Of a stretch of 64,000 nucleotides of DNA, positions 34,700 to 47,384 are shown piece by piece (position 1 is the first letter of the stretch; the number at the start of each line of letters is the position of its first letter). Below the pieces are notes generated by a model. It ran no database searches and was not told the DNA's origin. It worked only from the letters and a program-made list of their open reading frames with translations. Origin of the DNA: Sipunculus nudus (taxonomy: Eukaryota > Annelida > Sipuncula > Golfingiida > Sipunculidae). The stretch covers positions 65,876,929-65,940,928 of the forward strand of contig CM049312.1 of the NCBI GenBank assembly GCA_026874595.1, in the 5' to 3' direction. Made by a program: the position numbers and the translations under genes.

Positions 34700-37600
34700 T
34701 GGGTCAAGATGCTCAGCTTATCTCTGACACTGATAAAATTTATCAACAAAGATCAATGTCATTCTGATATTTTCGCAACTGTGATGCATCCTCTGAGACT
34801 GAAATACAAGATGTTGGACTTGCGAGTACCACCCATATCTTAAAACAGAATGTGCATGAATTTGACATTTGCAAATATAATCCCATTGAGAGAGTTCTTT
34901 AAAAAGGGCAAAAAAAGGCATGTTTATCTGAATTCTGAACTCATTAATATTGTTGCCGATTTAGACTAACCTATATATAAATAAGTATAATATATTCTAA
35001 AACAATCCCCAAGTGATCGCTAATGATGCAACAGATGTGTTTGGTTATTGAGTAAGGAATCGTGGACCGCAAAAATGATTGGCTTGGTACCGGTCTTTTG
35101 GTAGTATTTTATTAAACTATGTGTGGGGAGGGGGCCATGTAGTTCTGGGGCAAATCCTGAGTTATAAGTTTTGCCGCACTCCCCGTCATAATTAGGTTTT
35201 ATGCTATTTTCTGTTAAAGTGATTAACAGAGATTATATTTGAAAACATTACCCCTCAGGAAAACTGTCCGAGAGGCTTCAAATCGGCTATTTTTTAAATC
35301 TAACCTTGGTACATAATTAAAAAAAATCGGATAATGTTCAAGGTTCACCTTACAAAATTGTCATATAGAGAAATTTTGACTGCTAAATTCAATCAGGGCT
35401 GTTTACCTAATGTATAGAAATACTGAATCAAAATTAATTTCAAATTTTTTTCAAAATACAGAAATATATCTTTTTTTAATTCCTTTATGATTTTACCTGA
35501 GACGCTTCTTCGAACCGATAACAGTTTGTAATGTAAATGAACAGAAGACAGAACGGTTGTATAACCTGACTCCATAGTATTATATGATTTAGTTATTTTC
35601 CTGTTCAATTAGTCTTACCTTTCATCTTTTATAAAAAAGTGATTTAATGCCAGCTGTCCTATCTATAAGTGTCTAATTCTGGAGTGGGCAGAACTTATGA
35701 TCCAAACTGTAAATACAGGTCAGAAAACAGTTCCATAAGTTATCAGGTCACCTGGCTTACATGACTAAACACTTTTACACAAATTACTATAACTCAAGAA
35801 AACGTTTGATAATTTAAAATTAAGTCTTAATGGTTAAAGCTCAACGTAAACATAAACTTTGCTCTCCCAGGAGTAATATAGATAAGCCGCCAAGAGGAAG
35901 AGTCGAGAAGCGAAGCACGGAGGTGTAGAAACGCTGTTTGATTGCAATATAGTTTAGTAGCATGGGGAAATGAAAAAAAGCGTCAGAAGCAAAAAAAAAA
36001 AAAAATGTATTTGATATAGGGTATAGAGGATACTCATGCTTTTACATAAAACTGTTTCCAGTAAACCCCCGCCCCTCATTACATTTTGTTTCCATATATA
36101 CATGTACATTGATATACTTTTCATTTATATTGTCACCATTAGTTTACTTTGTGACACTTCAGGTGAGTGGTACAAGGAGTCAAATATTATAGTTCTGGAG
36201 ACTTTATTCTGTGAGATGTGTACATGTTTTAGATCCAGACTGCCTCGCTCTCAGTTCTCTCCGGAATTTTTACATTATTCATTTCATACATTTCAACTTG
36301 GCAAAGTAGTTTTCCTGAACAATAACATCTAATTACTTGTATAAGAATAACCATCGATCGTTATACCTATATGTGAGGGTGACAGTAGTTACATAAGGTG
36401 AACTGTTATCAACCAGCCTACACATAATGATACACTGTTTCCTAATTATTAAGTTCTACAGAGCCACTAGATGCAAGGTGTTATACACCTGGTTAATTAA
36501 GTTTCCCTGATAGGGTGATCAGTTCCTGAGTGTAAGAACCTGCTAACCCTGCACAATTAACTTTGTTAACTAATAAGCTACAACATTCACAATACTGGAG
36601 CAAATTATGAATGTCCATACAAGTAGAGTTGTTCTGTTTTAATTATTGATGGTTCATACAAAATAATGAAGCCGGAATTAAGTGTAATAAATGTTTTTTT
36701 ATTCAGCTGATAAGAACCCTGAATTATCTCTGGCGATAGTTTGTGGGCGCCTGCAAAATTGACGCTCCGAGTCCATTGATAATGGTTTACAAATGTTCTC
36801 TTATGCAACTGATAAGAACCCTGATTTCTTTCTTGAAATATAGAAATATCGAAAATAATATAATTCATACAAGATGTATTTATATAGACTATGTATATAT
36901 TTAATATAAAAATTAGGCTTTCAACGAAGAGAATCTGAGATAGCAGATATAAAAGGGAGTGGCATGTACATACATGTATACATTTCATATATTGAAAGAT
37001 AAAGGCAGAAATGATGTATATTCATTAACTTAAAACATGTACAATGAATAAAATACTATATACATCAAACACATAAACTAAACTAAAACTACAATGATAA
37101 GTATAGGTTATAGATCAAATCTCGAGGGGAGAAGTTACAAGCACTGCACCCTCTGACTCCTTACCAGCCATTTCCCCGACTACTGAATATAACCAATATT
37201 TAAGTAATACAAAATAATTGAACATAATTGGAAGTCATATCGTACAAAGAAATAATGCACATTATAAACAAAGAAAACACGTGTTTAACGTGATTCATAT
37301 CGGCGGTAAGGTAAATTAATGACATATATATATGAGATTATCAGAGCAAATGCAAAGTACATTGAAGGTGAAATCAAAACATGTATAGCTAGAGTATTAC
37401 TGTAATCCAAAGTAATCAATACAATTATGCATGAAGTTATATATGAAAAACATAACTAACGATCTATTGAACATATGATTTGGTGCTGTCTCCATCACTT
37501 AATTATACTTATTTACATCATGTTATTACTATATACATCATCAACGACATTGTCTTTGTCAAGTGGGCCTACATATGCTGCCCAAAAATGGAGCCATAAG

Positions 37601-38160
37601 TGCATTATTTTGCGCCTGTTTCAGTGAAATCAAGTTTACTATCGTAATTCATATGTTGATATTCAAGGAATGTGATGTAAGGATGTTTCTCAGTTGCTTT
37701 GTTCGTAAATAATTGATTGTTACTAATGTGGAGCCTGGTATGCTCTGTACATTCAATCATTGTATTATTTCCACTTTGACTCTTCTTGAAGGACACGTAA
37801 GTGGTAAAGCATGAAGTGAACATATCCGTGTTATCTAATGTGACGCGTTAAAAATCCCCACACAAAATTACCCATTAATAAACATTGTTGCGATCACTCG
37901 CTTGTTTTTGCTGTTCAGAAAGACAGACAACGGCGTCATATCTAATTTGTAGCAAATATCAGATGAAAATGTTTGGAGACACATAGGTACTGTTGAAAAG
38001 GAACTTTGACCACGAGAAATAGACATATCTTTGTAACATGTCTAGAACCTTCATGTAATGTATACATACATAGACATTAATTACAAACAGTTTTTAAGGT
38101 TGGACACCTAACATAAAAATATAGTATATTTGTATGGTTCATTCATAATCATAAATCATA
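34700..38160. other. Anonymous intergenic DNA
   Basis: AT-rich, with no recognisable gene. GATAAGAACCCTGA occurs twice (about 36709 and 36809) and a short TA run lies at 37323. Frames at 36036-36332 (+), 36605-36988 (-) and 37605-37823 (-) show no known domain. Confidence 0.45.
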
Positions 38161-38194
38161 TATGGCAACCATCAGTGGGAAGAAGTGATGTTGT

Positions 38195-38420
38195 TGCTAG
38201 GGCCCTGCGCGGGCCGAAAAATTGAACCCGCACCCGGGCCACATGATGCCCTGTCAGCCTGCAGCCCACCCCGCAAACAAAGAAAAAAAATCAGATCGCC
38301 CTGTCCCGCAGTCACTATAATTCTTTCAGCCCACACCAGCCCCGCAAAATTTTCTTTCAGCTTGCACCCACCCCGCATGTTTCAAGTTTCTGGCCCGAAG
38401 TCCAGCCCGCAAAATAATTT
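38195..38420. repeat. GC-rich CCCGCA-containing repeat fragment
   Basis: A sharply GC-rich island of CCCGCACCC, CAGCCCACCCCGCAAA and CAGCCCGCAAAAT words in AT-rich surroundings, with internal near-repeats about every 60 bases. It looks like a dispersed element fragment; the frames on both strands (79 and 68 residues) are compositional. Confidence 0.4.
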
Positions 38421-39190
38421 TTAAAAGTTTTTGGATTCAAAGATTTACAACAAGAATATTTACAGCACATATATTAGCCACGCTTATTATTAATATATAT
38501 ATTTAATGTTTGATGATTGGAATGAAAAATTAATTTTAAAACGTTTTAGCAATCGTTCAGACCATAATTCATGAAATATACTAAAAGACATGTTTGATTG
38601 CTTAATTGGATTTATTTAATACATAATAATTTAACACCTTAAATATGTTTTCATATTTTATAGGGGAAATAAACAAACCTTTGGTTTCAGTGTATAAAAA
38701 TAGAAAAGAAAAAAATATATTTCTTTAAAGTATGTGTACCCAAAGTTCCCTTTAGACTAGTATTGGCTGATCAATAACCATCAAACTACTAGGATGTGTT
38801 GCTGGTTAAAATCTTTTCAGTCATAATCTGCTAGTTAGCTGAAACTGAGACTAATCAGATGGCTAAGTGAGTAAAGGGGTAAACTGACTCATGAGGCTGT
38901 AGGTTCAGGATGTTCATTAAGATAGACATGACCAGAGCGGTGTCTCTTATAGCAGTCATCACCACATTATGAAGTGCTGAAACAGGGATTTGACCAGCCA
39001 GTGGTCAATGTCAGTTACAATCAGACAGCACATGGAGTTACAATAAGATAAGAAGTCCACATTAGGCTTTGTGCAGTTCTAGGTCACAGAGCCAGCTATT
39101 GCCACACACTGTCTTTAACAAGATCAAAGGTAATCAAGCCCTTGCTTCATTCCTAGCCATATTATGTAATCTGTGAGACCAGACACAAGT
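38421..39190. other. Anonymous AT-rich DNA
   Basis: Nothing recognised in this stretch. Confidence 0.4.
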
Positions 39191-39200
39191 ACAGGGTTAC

Positions 39201-39416
39201 CAGGGGCGGATCCAGGATTTATGAAAAGGAGGGGGGGGGGGGAGTCCAACCCAGGAGGACTTATGAAAATCCTAAAAAAAGGTCATCAGGTCCGGAAAAG
39301 GGGGTTCCAGGCCGCAAAATTTTGTCTAAAACCCTTTAAAAAAGGTTGCTTCGGGTGAAAAGGGGGGGGGGGGGTCCGGACCCACTGGACCCCCCCCCCC
39401 CCCGGATCCGCTTCTG
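39201..39416 (+). mobile_element. hAT-like MITE with target duplication
   Basis: CAGGGGCGGATCC at 39201-39213 is matched inverted by GGATCCGCTTCTG at 39404-39416. It is flanked by GTTAC on both sides (39196-39200 and 39417-39421), extendable to GGTTAC. The interior matches the copies at 4236 and 5228, with G and C tracts. hAT elements normally make 8-bp duplications; only 5-6 bp are visible here. Confidence 0.75.
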
Positions 39417-39698
39417 GTTACAGTCCATATACAACCTCAGACGAGGTAAATTTATACAAAGTTATGACCATCTCCCATTGCAAGGACAATTGTTTAAAAT
39501 CTAGATTTCAGATTAATGATGCATCATCTATTTTGTATAGAAAAGAAACAGTTGAATAGTGTTGTTACAACTGTCATTCAGTATGAGGGGTTAACAGGAA
39601 TAAATTAACATTTATTAACATTTATCTGTTAAATTACTATTTTTACAACACCTGAAAACATGTTAAACAAACTTGTCTATGTCTTCAAATGATAGTTT

Positions 39699-40400
39699 TT
39701 TTAGCTCAGCTGACTGTAAGTCATCTGAGCTTTAGCAATCACTCTTTGTCCGTCGTCCGGTCGTCCTTTCGTCTGTCCGTTAACAGGGCACAAATCGTAA
39801 CCGCTGGATCTGGAATCTTGTAACTTGACATTCTCAGGGTTCCATGAAAAATCTCCTTGGAAACTAGAAATTAGGTCTCTGTTACCCATATCCTTTCTGC
39901 TTTGGGGCCCCAAAGTACCCCCCAGAATAGTAAAAAAATTCATACAAAAACTTCAAAATCTCATTAACTACATCACTGATGGTCATGATTTTTGGCATAC
40001 ATATTGATCATGAGATGTTCCATCAGTTCCTGCAGACTGGTGGCGCCACCTGTATTTTTCGCTTTTTTACCATTTTTTTTCTCTATTTTTGATACCTTTA
40101 AAAATGTAAACATCTGTTAACAGGGCACAAATCGTAAAGACTGGACCTAGAATCTTCATTCTTGACACACTGAGAGACTTATGAAAAGTCTCCGGGGAAA
40201 CTAGAAATTAGGTCTCTGTTACCCATATCCTTTGAGCTGTGCGGCTCCCAATTTGATAAAAAAAAAACTGCAACAACTCAATATGTACAGCACTGATGGT
40301 CATGATTTTTGGCATACATATTGATCAAGAGGTGTTTATCAGTTCCTGCAGACTGGTGGTGCCACCTGTATTTTTAGCGAACCTGTGAGCTTATGCGATG
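39699..40400 (+). mobile_element. TTAGCTCAGCTGA-headed repeat, third subfamily
   Basis: Head hairpin GCTCAGCTGACTGTAAGTCATCTGAGCT followed by GTCCGTCGTCCGGTCGTCC and AACAGGGCACAAATCGTAACCG. The block TAGAAATTAGGTCTCTGTTACCC occurs at about 39865 and 40202, so the unit is internally duplicated. CTGGTGGCGCCACCTGTATT (40038) links it to the palindrome-bearing repeats. Confidence 0.55.
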
Positions 40401-40599
40401 GTGTGGCGTCGTCCGGCGTCCATCGTCTGTACGTTAACCCATACTATCTTGAAAACGGCAAGAATTAGCATCACGAAAATTTATGCATAAAATTAGTCAT
40501 ATAAAAAACTCTATCGGATTTTGCTTATTTTTTGGCTAACTGCATTTTCTTAGATTTTATAAGGAAAAAGTTAAAAAAAAATTTAAAAATCTTCTTCTC

Positions 40600-41700
40600 C
40601 GAATCTGTTCAGGCAAATTGTCCAATATTTTACAGAAATGATTCCTGGAACAATCTCTCTCAAGTTTCTTCGAATGGTTTAAGTTCGGTGATTTTTGGCC
40701 GAGTTACAGGAAGTTGAACTTAGTCATCTGTCCAAAAAAGCATACTAAAATTACAATCTCAGAAATGGCTTGAGCTATCATCACCAAATTTTATGCCAAT
40801 GTTGGTCACATGAGTCATATCTGAAATTGAGGTATTGGTGGCGCCACCTGCATCAGCCTTTTTTGTACGGGGGTCATCAGTGCCAGTATCATACTGACAG
40901 CTACAAATAACTTCTTCTCTGAAACGATATGGCCAAATTGGTTAATATCGCACAGAAATGATCCTAGGGTAGTGCTTTCTGAAGTTTGTTCAAATGGTCT
41001 CAGTTCAGCGACATTTGGCTAAGTTATGGGAAGCTGAATTTAGTCATATGCCATAACTGCCCATTTTAGCTAAGTGGCTACAAAAATCTTCTTCTGGAAA
41101 ACCACTGGGCCAGGTTCTTAAATCTCACACATTTATTATCCTTACATGTTGATAATTCAAGTTTGTTCAAATGGTCTCAGTTCAGTGACTTTTGGCTGAG
41201 TTATGGGAAGCTGAATTTAGTCATATGCCATAACAGCCCATGTAAGCTAAGTGGCTACAAAAATCTTCTTCTCAAAAACCACTTGGCCAAATTCTTAAAT
41301 CTCACACATTTATAATCCTTACATGTTGATTATTAAAGTTTGTTCAAATGGTCTCAGTTCAGTGACTTTTGGCTGAGTAATGGGAAGCTGAATTTAGTCA
41401 TATGCCATAACAGCCCATGTTAGCTGAGGGGCTACAAAAATCTTCTTCTCAAAAACCACTGGGCTAAATTCTTAAATCTCACACATTAATTATCTTTAGA
41501 TGTTGATGATTCAAGTTTGTTCTAATGGTTTTGGTTCAATGATTTTTGGCTGAGTTATGGGAAGCTGAACTTTGCCATTTTGCTATTATTTTCCCATATT
41601 AGTTATAAACCTACAAAATGTTTTTCGACTGATGATTCTGAGGCCAGTTGTTTAATATTTTGCAAGAACAATTCCCTGAATAATTCTTATCATAATTGTC
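40600..41700 (+). repeat. About 177-bp tandem repeat array
   Basis: AAGCTGAATTTAGTCATATG recurs near 41031, 41208 and 41387, with degraded neighbours near 40711 and 41563. Each unit also contains CTACAAAAATCTTCTTCT and TCAAATGGTCTCAGTTCAG. Spacing is 176-179 bases in the clean part. It continues directly from the headed element at 39699 and is probably its tandem core. Confidence 0.75.
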
Positions 41701-42284
41701 TTTTATGGTTCCAAAGAATGAAATTTGGCTGAATTATAAAGATTGAATTGAGTCAATTTACCATATATATTAGCTGTGTGAAGCAGATACATCTAGCCTA
41801 GCACCAGTTTATCAGCATCCATTACATCATGCCTCTAGACATTTAGATTTCAGGTTATCTATGGAAAATATTGACAAGAATGTTTTTTAAAAGCTTTTAA
41901 AATATGTAGATTCATGATATTACATATCATCTGTACACTAACTCATATTTTTTTTCAGGAATAGCAGGAGCTACTTTCCCCAAAATTTATGCAATTATCT
42001 GTCACATATCAAATGTTGATGGATTTAGCTTATTTTTTGCTATCTGCATTTACTTAGATATTACAGGGAAAAAGCTGAAAATTTTTTAAAAGTCTTCTTC
42101 TTGTAAACGGTCCAGCTAAATTGTTCAATATTTAACAGAAATGATCCATGAGGCGAGCCCTCTAAAGTTTGTTCAAATGGTTTGTGTTGGATAAATATTA
42201 GCAGAGTTACATAACAGGCCAAGATTGTGTATGTTTCTTGAATAGGTTGAGAAACTGCCAACTGTTTCAGATTTGGCAACAGAT

Positions 42285-42670
42285 CAAGAGTTCATTCAGT
42301 GCAGCCAAATATAGGTCAACAGTTCAATCAGTGCAGCCAAGCACAAAGCATGTGATCACCTCATGGGCAGCATGTGATCATATCATGGGTAGCATGTGAT
42401 CACCTCATGAGTATCATGTGATCACCTCATTGGTGTCATGCCACTCAGGGCTGCATATGGAGCCAATCTGTGAGCTTATGCAATTGTGTGCCTACTATTT
42501 CAGATTTGGCAATAGGCAAAAGGTCAGCCTGGATTTATTCATAGCTTTGGCAGACTGCCAACTGTGTCAGATTATGCAACAGGTCAAGAGTTCACTCAGT
42601 GCAGCCAGGTACAGGTCAAAAGTTCACTCAGTCTAGCCAGGTGCAGGTCAAGAGTTCACTCAGTGCAGTA
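42285..42670. repeat. Repeats of the GTCAAGAGTTCACTCAGTGC type, about 31-33 bp
   Basis: GGTCAAGAGTTCACTCAGTG with CAGCCAGGT-like spacers occurs several times (about 42285, 42316, 42584, 42616, 42648), flanking the 22-bp array. Confidence 0.65.
42348..42435. repeat. 22-bp tandem repeat, four copies
   Basis: Unit GCATGTGATCACCTCATGGGCA, given here only as a type; units 2-4 have one to three changes. Each contains the palindrome TGATCA. Confidence 0.85.
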
Positions 42671-43537
42671 GCCTGAGCCAGTAATTTTTCACAGTACACT
42701 TGGGGCAACAGCCTTTCTCACCTAAGCCTGGTCAGCCCCGTGCATCAGACTTAAGGTAAGTTTGATGTATTGGCCTGATATTCTGACCTGTCTATGTGTC
42801 TTTAATGGCTTTCTCGTTTACAAGACAGGTGTCGCCATCTACAATGACTTTTGCAAAGTGTATGTGCCTGCTTAATTCTACGGAGGAATTTGATATATCA
42901 GCCTGAAATTGGGCATATTTATACATGTCAAATAGCTTTGTCGTATACAAGACTGGTGGTGCCACCTACAATAATTTTTTCGTTGTGTGCACCCATGCCA
43001 GAATTTTAGCAGTGATGTTTGTGTATTGTTTCTTGTTCAAAATGTTTAGTAATTGCATTGTTCATATATATGAAAAGTAGTGGTTCAGCATTGAAGCGCC
43101 GAGTTACAGGAGGTTGAACTTGGTCATCTGTCCAAAAAAGCATACTAAAATTAAAATCTCAGAAACGGCTAGAGCTATCATCACCAAATTTTATACCAAT
43201 ATTTGTCACATGTCATATGTGAAATTGAGGTATTGGTTGCGCCACCTACATTGATGTGTTTTTACAAGCGAAAATGTAATTTTAGATGCTTCTAGGTTAT
43301 ACACTGTTTTATGATGAAACTGTTAAGCCAATTGGTTTAAACTTTACAAGAATTATTCTATAGTAAGGTTCTGTCATTGGAGATGACAGCTTTAACAAAG
43401 CAATGTAGCCAATTGAAAAAGGCTTTCTGTGTTTGAAAACAGATTTGACAACATGCTGAGTTTCAGCAGCCAATTCAAGAGGTCACTAAGTACAACCGGG
43501 TGGGGTCCAGACATCACCATGGCAACTGACCTGGCTC

Positions 43538-43615
43538 TGTCTGGTGTCTAGACAATGTGTCTTGACGTCTAGACACACCGTTTAAACGTCTAGACACAAT
43601 GTCTAGATGCAGAAT
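43538..43615. repeat. Cluster of TCTAGA palindromes
   Basis: GTCTAGACA words occur four to five times in about 75 bases, for example ACGTCTAGACACA twice, 24 bases apart. The pattern is short and irregular. Confidence 0.6.
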
Positions 43616-43679
43616 TCCCAGATTATTGGAACTATCTTTCAACTGTTTGAAAAAATTGCATTTTAAGCGAATCGGGTTT

Positions 43680-44735
43680 ATCATCAGGTTACATGTGAAC
43701 TGCTGCGCCCTCATTTTTGGTTGACCTCTGACCTTTCCTCGCTGCCCAGCGTCCATTTGTGCGTATGTTTCCACACATAAACCCACATATCTCGGGAACC
43801 GTTTGACCGATCAGGCTAAAAATTTTGCACAAATGTAGCCCTTTGATAGCTTTATACCATACACTAAAAATGGTGGCGCCACCTGCAACCAGTTTTGCAC
43901 AGCATCCATCTGTTCATCTGCCTTGGGATAATATCACTCATATCTCGGCAGTGGTTTGACTTATCCACCTAAAATGTTGCAGGTTTATACATCCTGGACA
44001 GCTTTCTCGATTTTATGTCAGGTGGCGCCACCTACATTCACGTTTACTCTGCAGACATCTAAGCTCATATCTTGGGAACCGTTTGACCGATTGGGCCAAC
44101 ATTTTGCATGTTTATAGATCCCACCAAGTCCTTATCATAGGCAAAACTGTTGGCGCCACCTGCAACCATTTTTGCACAGCGTCTATCTGTCCATCTGCCT
44201 TGGGATAAAATCACTCATATCTCAGCAGTGGTTTGACCTATCCACCTGAAATTTTGCAGGTTTATACATCCTGGACAGCTTTCTCGATCTTATCACAGGT
44301 GGTGCCATCTACATTCATGTTTAATCTGCAGACATCTAAGCTCATATCTTGGGAACCGTTTGACCGATTTAGCCAAAATTTAGCATATGTATAGATCCAA
44401 CATAGCTCTTCATCATCGGCAAAACTGGTGGCGCCACCTGCAACCATTTATGCACAGCCTCCATCTGTTCATCTGCCTTGAGATAAAATCACTCATATCT
44501 CAGCAGTGGTTTGACTTATCCACCTGAAAGTTTGCAGGTTTATACATCCTGGACATTTTCTCGATTTTTATGACAGGTGGCGCCACATACATTCACGTTT
44601 ACCCTGCAGACATCCATGCTCATATGCAGCACACCTCACTCTATTCCCTTTGCCAATTAATCCATGCCTCACTTCACCCGTCCCACTCTGATTTCTGCAG
44701 ATACACAGAGTCGCTTGTTGACTACCCATATTCTG
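43680..44735 (+). mobile_element. Helentron-like element, 5'-truncated copy
   Basis: Starts inside the family at about ACATGTGAACTGCTGCGCCC, runs through several GGTGGCGCCACC units (43873, 44022, 44153, 44427, 44577), and ends with a degraded hairpin (GAGTCGCTTGTTGACTAC) and CCCATATTCTGGTT. It lacks the 5' terminal 100 or so bases found at 27087. The minus-strand frames at 43514-43786 and 44262-44447 are shadows. Confidence 0.65.
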
Positions 44736-44959
44736 GTTTTAAAATGTCCTAGTCTGAAACTTGCAGGTCCGAAACGTCCATTTTGCTAAAATCATAATGA
44801 CAAAGGTAGATATGCAGGACGTAAGAAGATCAATATATAATTTTAAAAATAAACCTCCATTCATACTCCCAAACTTTGCACAGGTTCGCATTAGGCCTGT
44901 AGGCCTTTTTTGGGAATGCCTTGTGGTGGTAGAAGTGCCACGTCAATTGGAAGAGTCAT

Positions 44960-45775
44960 TTCTGTGGTGAAGAACATGTTGTAGGGAGAAAATTTAGTAG
45001 ATTCAGTTCAAGGACTTGCACGCATATCCCTAATTACACATTGTAAGACGTGGTACCAACTGTCCTGTTTGCCATTGATGTATGCCCTTAGCGTTTTAAG
45101 AATTGTACTGTTCCGTCTCTCAGCTTGAACATTGTACTGTGAGAAATAACAGCTGGTTTAAGTTTAGGGTATTTGCAAGAGTTTGCACAAATGTTTGAAA
45201 AGGTTAACAAAGTCGTTGGCTCTATCGGAAATAAGGACGTGGTGCACCATCCTTATGCTCCATGTATTGTAGAAAACATCTGCAACTTCAGATGCTTCTT
45301 GGGTTTTAAGGGCTGAGCTTCAGTCAATTTAGTGAAGGAACCCATCATGACTAGAATGTACTTGTGGCCATTGGAAAGGGTCAGAGGTCCTGTGATGTCA
45401 ATGTGAACTCTGCTTAATTTGTCTCCTGGAGACAAATGGTTTTAGAGGGGCTGAGCGAGCATTGTACTTATTGTATCCTAGGCAGCCTGTACAACATGCA
45501 ATGCACATTTGTATATTTGTTTATGTCAGTAGTACTTTTGCCTGAGATGTTCATAAGTGCGGTCAAGCCCTTGGTGACAACCCCCAGCCTAGGAATCATG
45601 ATAATGTTTCAGAAGACTATCTCTTATTTATGTGGTACAACAAGTTGTTTGACAGTATGACCTTTCCCATTTTGGTAGTAATTGTGGAATAAGACTTCTT
45701 TTACTAAGTAACAGTTTTCGGTTAATCTAGATATTTTCTTGGCCAAATTTTTGTCCAAACCGTACTTTTGGAGAT
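44960..45775 (-). pseudogene. Ty3/gypsy integrase pseudogene
   Basis: Read on the minus strand from 45775 downward: a pre-integrase segment (NCYLVKEVLF, QLVVPHK); a degraded zinc-binding region containing RTYEHLRQKYYW; the catalytic core with VHIDITGPL and FTKLTEAQPL (45430-45300); a SDRANDF-like second acidic site; and the third site in QAERRN, followed by LKTLRAYINGKQDSWYHVL. The three expected acidic positions (D, D, E) are recognisable, but frame changes and stops, including one at 45253, disable it. Order and wording are those of Ty3/gypsy integrases. It points away from the RT/RNase H fragment next to it, which an intact element would not do. Confidence 0.8.
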
Positions 45776-45784
45776 CAGAATTTT

Positions 45785-46475
45785 CAGACAATTCTGAATT
45801 ATCTTGACGACATCTTGGTATTTGGCTCGAAATTTGAGGAAATGCTAGAACGCTTGGATGCTGTACTTAGCCGTCTTGCCAGTCATGGACCGGAAAAAGT
45901 ACGAGCGGTCAAAGAATGGGGGGTCCCCCAGACAGAACGTTAGCTAAGGAGTTTCCTTGGACTGGCTAGTTATTATTGACATTTCATAAAGGACTTTGCC
46001 AACATTGCTGGCTCGCTGCATAGGCTACTTGAGTGGTTCTAAGAAATGAAAGCAACAGCAGAACTTCTCTAGAAGCATTGTAGAAGATTGAACTTTAGAC
46101 TGCCAGAACGTTTTGAGAAATTGAAGATAAACTAACGTCAGCACCTGTTTTAGGACAATCAGATTTCCCACTGCCCTGTACAGTGGAGACAGATGTTTGT
46201 TTTCAAGGTCCCTGAGCTGTCCTGTCACGGCAGCAAGGAGACAGGCGTGTTGTGATCTGCCATTACCAAAAAGTTTCGAGACATGTTGCTTGGATCAGAG
46301 TTCACTGTCTATACAGACAATAACCTATTATGTTATCTGCAATCAACAGCAAAACTGAATGCCACAGAAATGAGATAAAATAAAAACCAGGAAGAAAGCC
46401 TACTGTTCCTGATGCTTTCAGTCGGAAACAGAGTCATGGGAAAGAGCCTGACTGTGAGACATGAAACAATCGCCG
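45785..46475 (+). pseudogene. Ty3/gypsy reverse transcriptase and RNase H pseudogene
   Basis: Plus-strand conceptual translation gives YLDDILVF, the RT catalytic box, at about 45800, then FEEMLERLDAVLSRL. A deletion removes the usual next segment, and the text resumes with KVRAVKEWGVPQTE and SFLGLASYY. RNase H follows (about 46180-46350: VETDVCF, then EFTVYTDNNLLCYL) and a VPDAFSRK-like end near 46410. Several stops and frame changes are present. Only the C-terminal half of RT remains; no gag, protease or LTR was recognised. The adjoining integrase lies on the opposite strand, with the junction at about 45775-45785. Confidence 0.8.
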
Positions 46476-46679
46476 CTGACAGTGTTTGTGACTGCTTTGA
46501 ACGTCCGTCCTTTGTTGAAAGATAGGACTTTTACACCATGACTGCATAACAAGTCCACACATCTTTCACAAATGCCTTATAATAACTTTTCGCTACCAAA
46601 ATTACCCTTAGATCATTAATATGTACATAGAGGGAGCCAGAAATTACATTAATTCTTCTTCAAAAGATAGGTGATTTGG

Positions 46680-47195
46680 CATCTTTAAGGTACTGATTTT
46701 AAATTTATGCTTATAAAATTACAAAATTCTGATCTTATTTCTAGCATACATTTTAATCTTCATTAAATAAAGTCACTTGCTTGAAAAAGGATCTCTAGCT
46801 TCACAGTTACCATGTAAAGTGGGTAAATATCTTTCCTGATATTTTGCTAATATGCATTTTGTTCAGGCACATATATGCTAAAAATTACACAATATAGACC
46901 TAATGTTTGGTATGTATGCACGAAACAGACAGAGGAGTAGTTACGCCACATATGAACAAAACACCATCAGTTGTTTTGATATTAGGGAGTCTTGAAGTGT
47001 AACAATAAGACCCTAATGGAAAATGGAACTTTTTCCTTATTTTCAATTAGGAACAAAGTCACAGTAATCCTTTTTTGGGTTTAGTAAAAGAAGTTCAGAA
47101 CATCTATTTATTTGCCCTTTTTCAGATTACGGATGGCCATCCAACGGACAAAGGACATTAATATAGCTCATATGACTTACAGCACCCTGAGATAA
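46680..47195 (-). mobile_element. TTAGCTCAGCTGA-headed repeat, second subfamily, minus strand
   Basis: Reverse complement parallels 25500-25690: the block ending AGTACCTTA, then ATTAGATC and TTGTACAAA words. Near 47160-47185 a degraded head (CGGACAAAGGACATTAATATAGCTCATATGACT) is visible. Confidence 0.5.
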
Positions 47196-47384
47196 AAATG
47201 TTTTATTTTCATAATTGTGCTAAAGTTAAGCCATAAATCTTAAAGTTTAATTTTTCATAATTGTGCAAAAGTGAAGCTATAAATTTTTAAGTTATGCTTA
47301 TAATTTTTCAAATGTACAAAATTCTAATATAATTACTGGTGTACGATTGAATCTAGCAAATGTCATTTGAATTGTTTTTGCACC

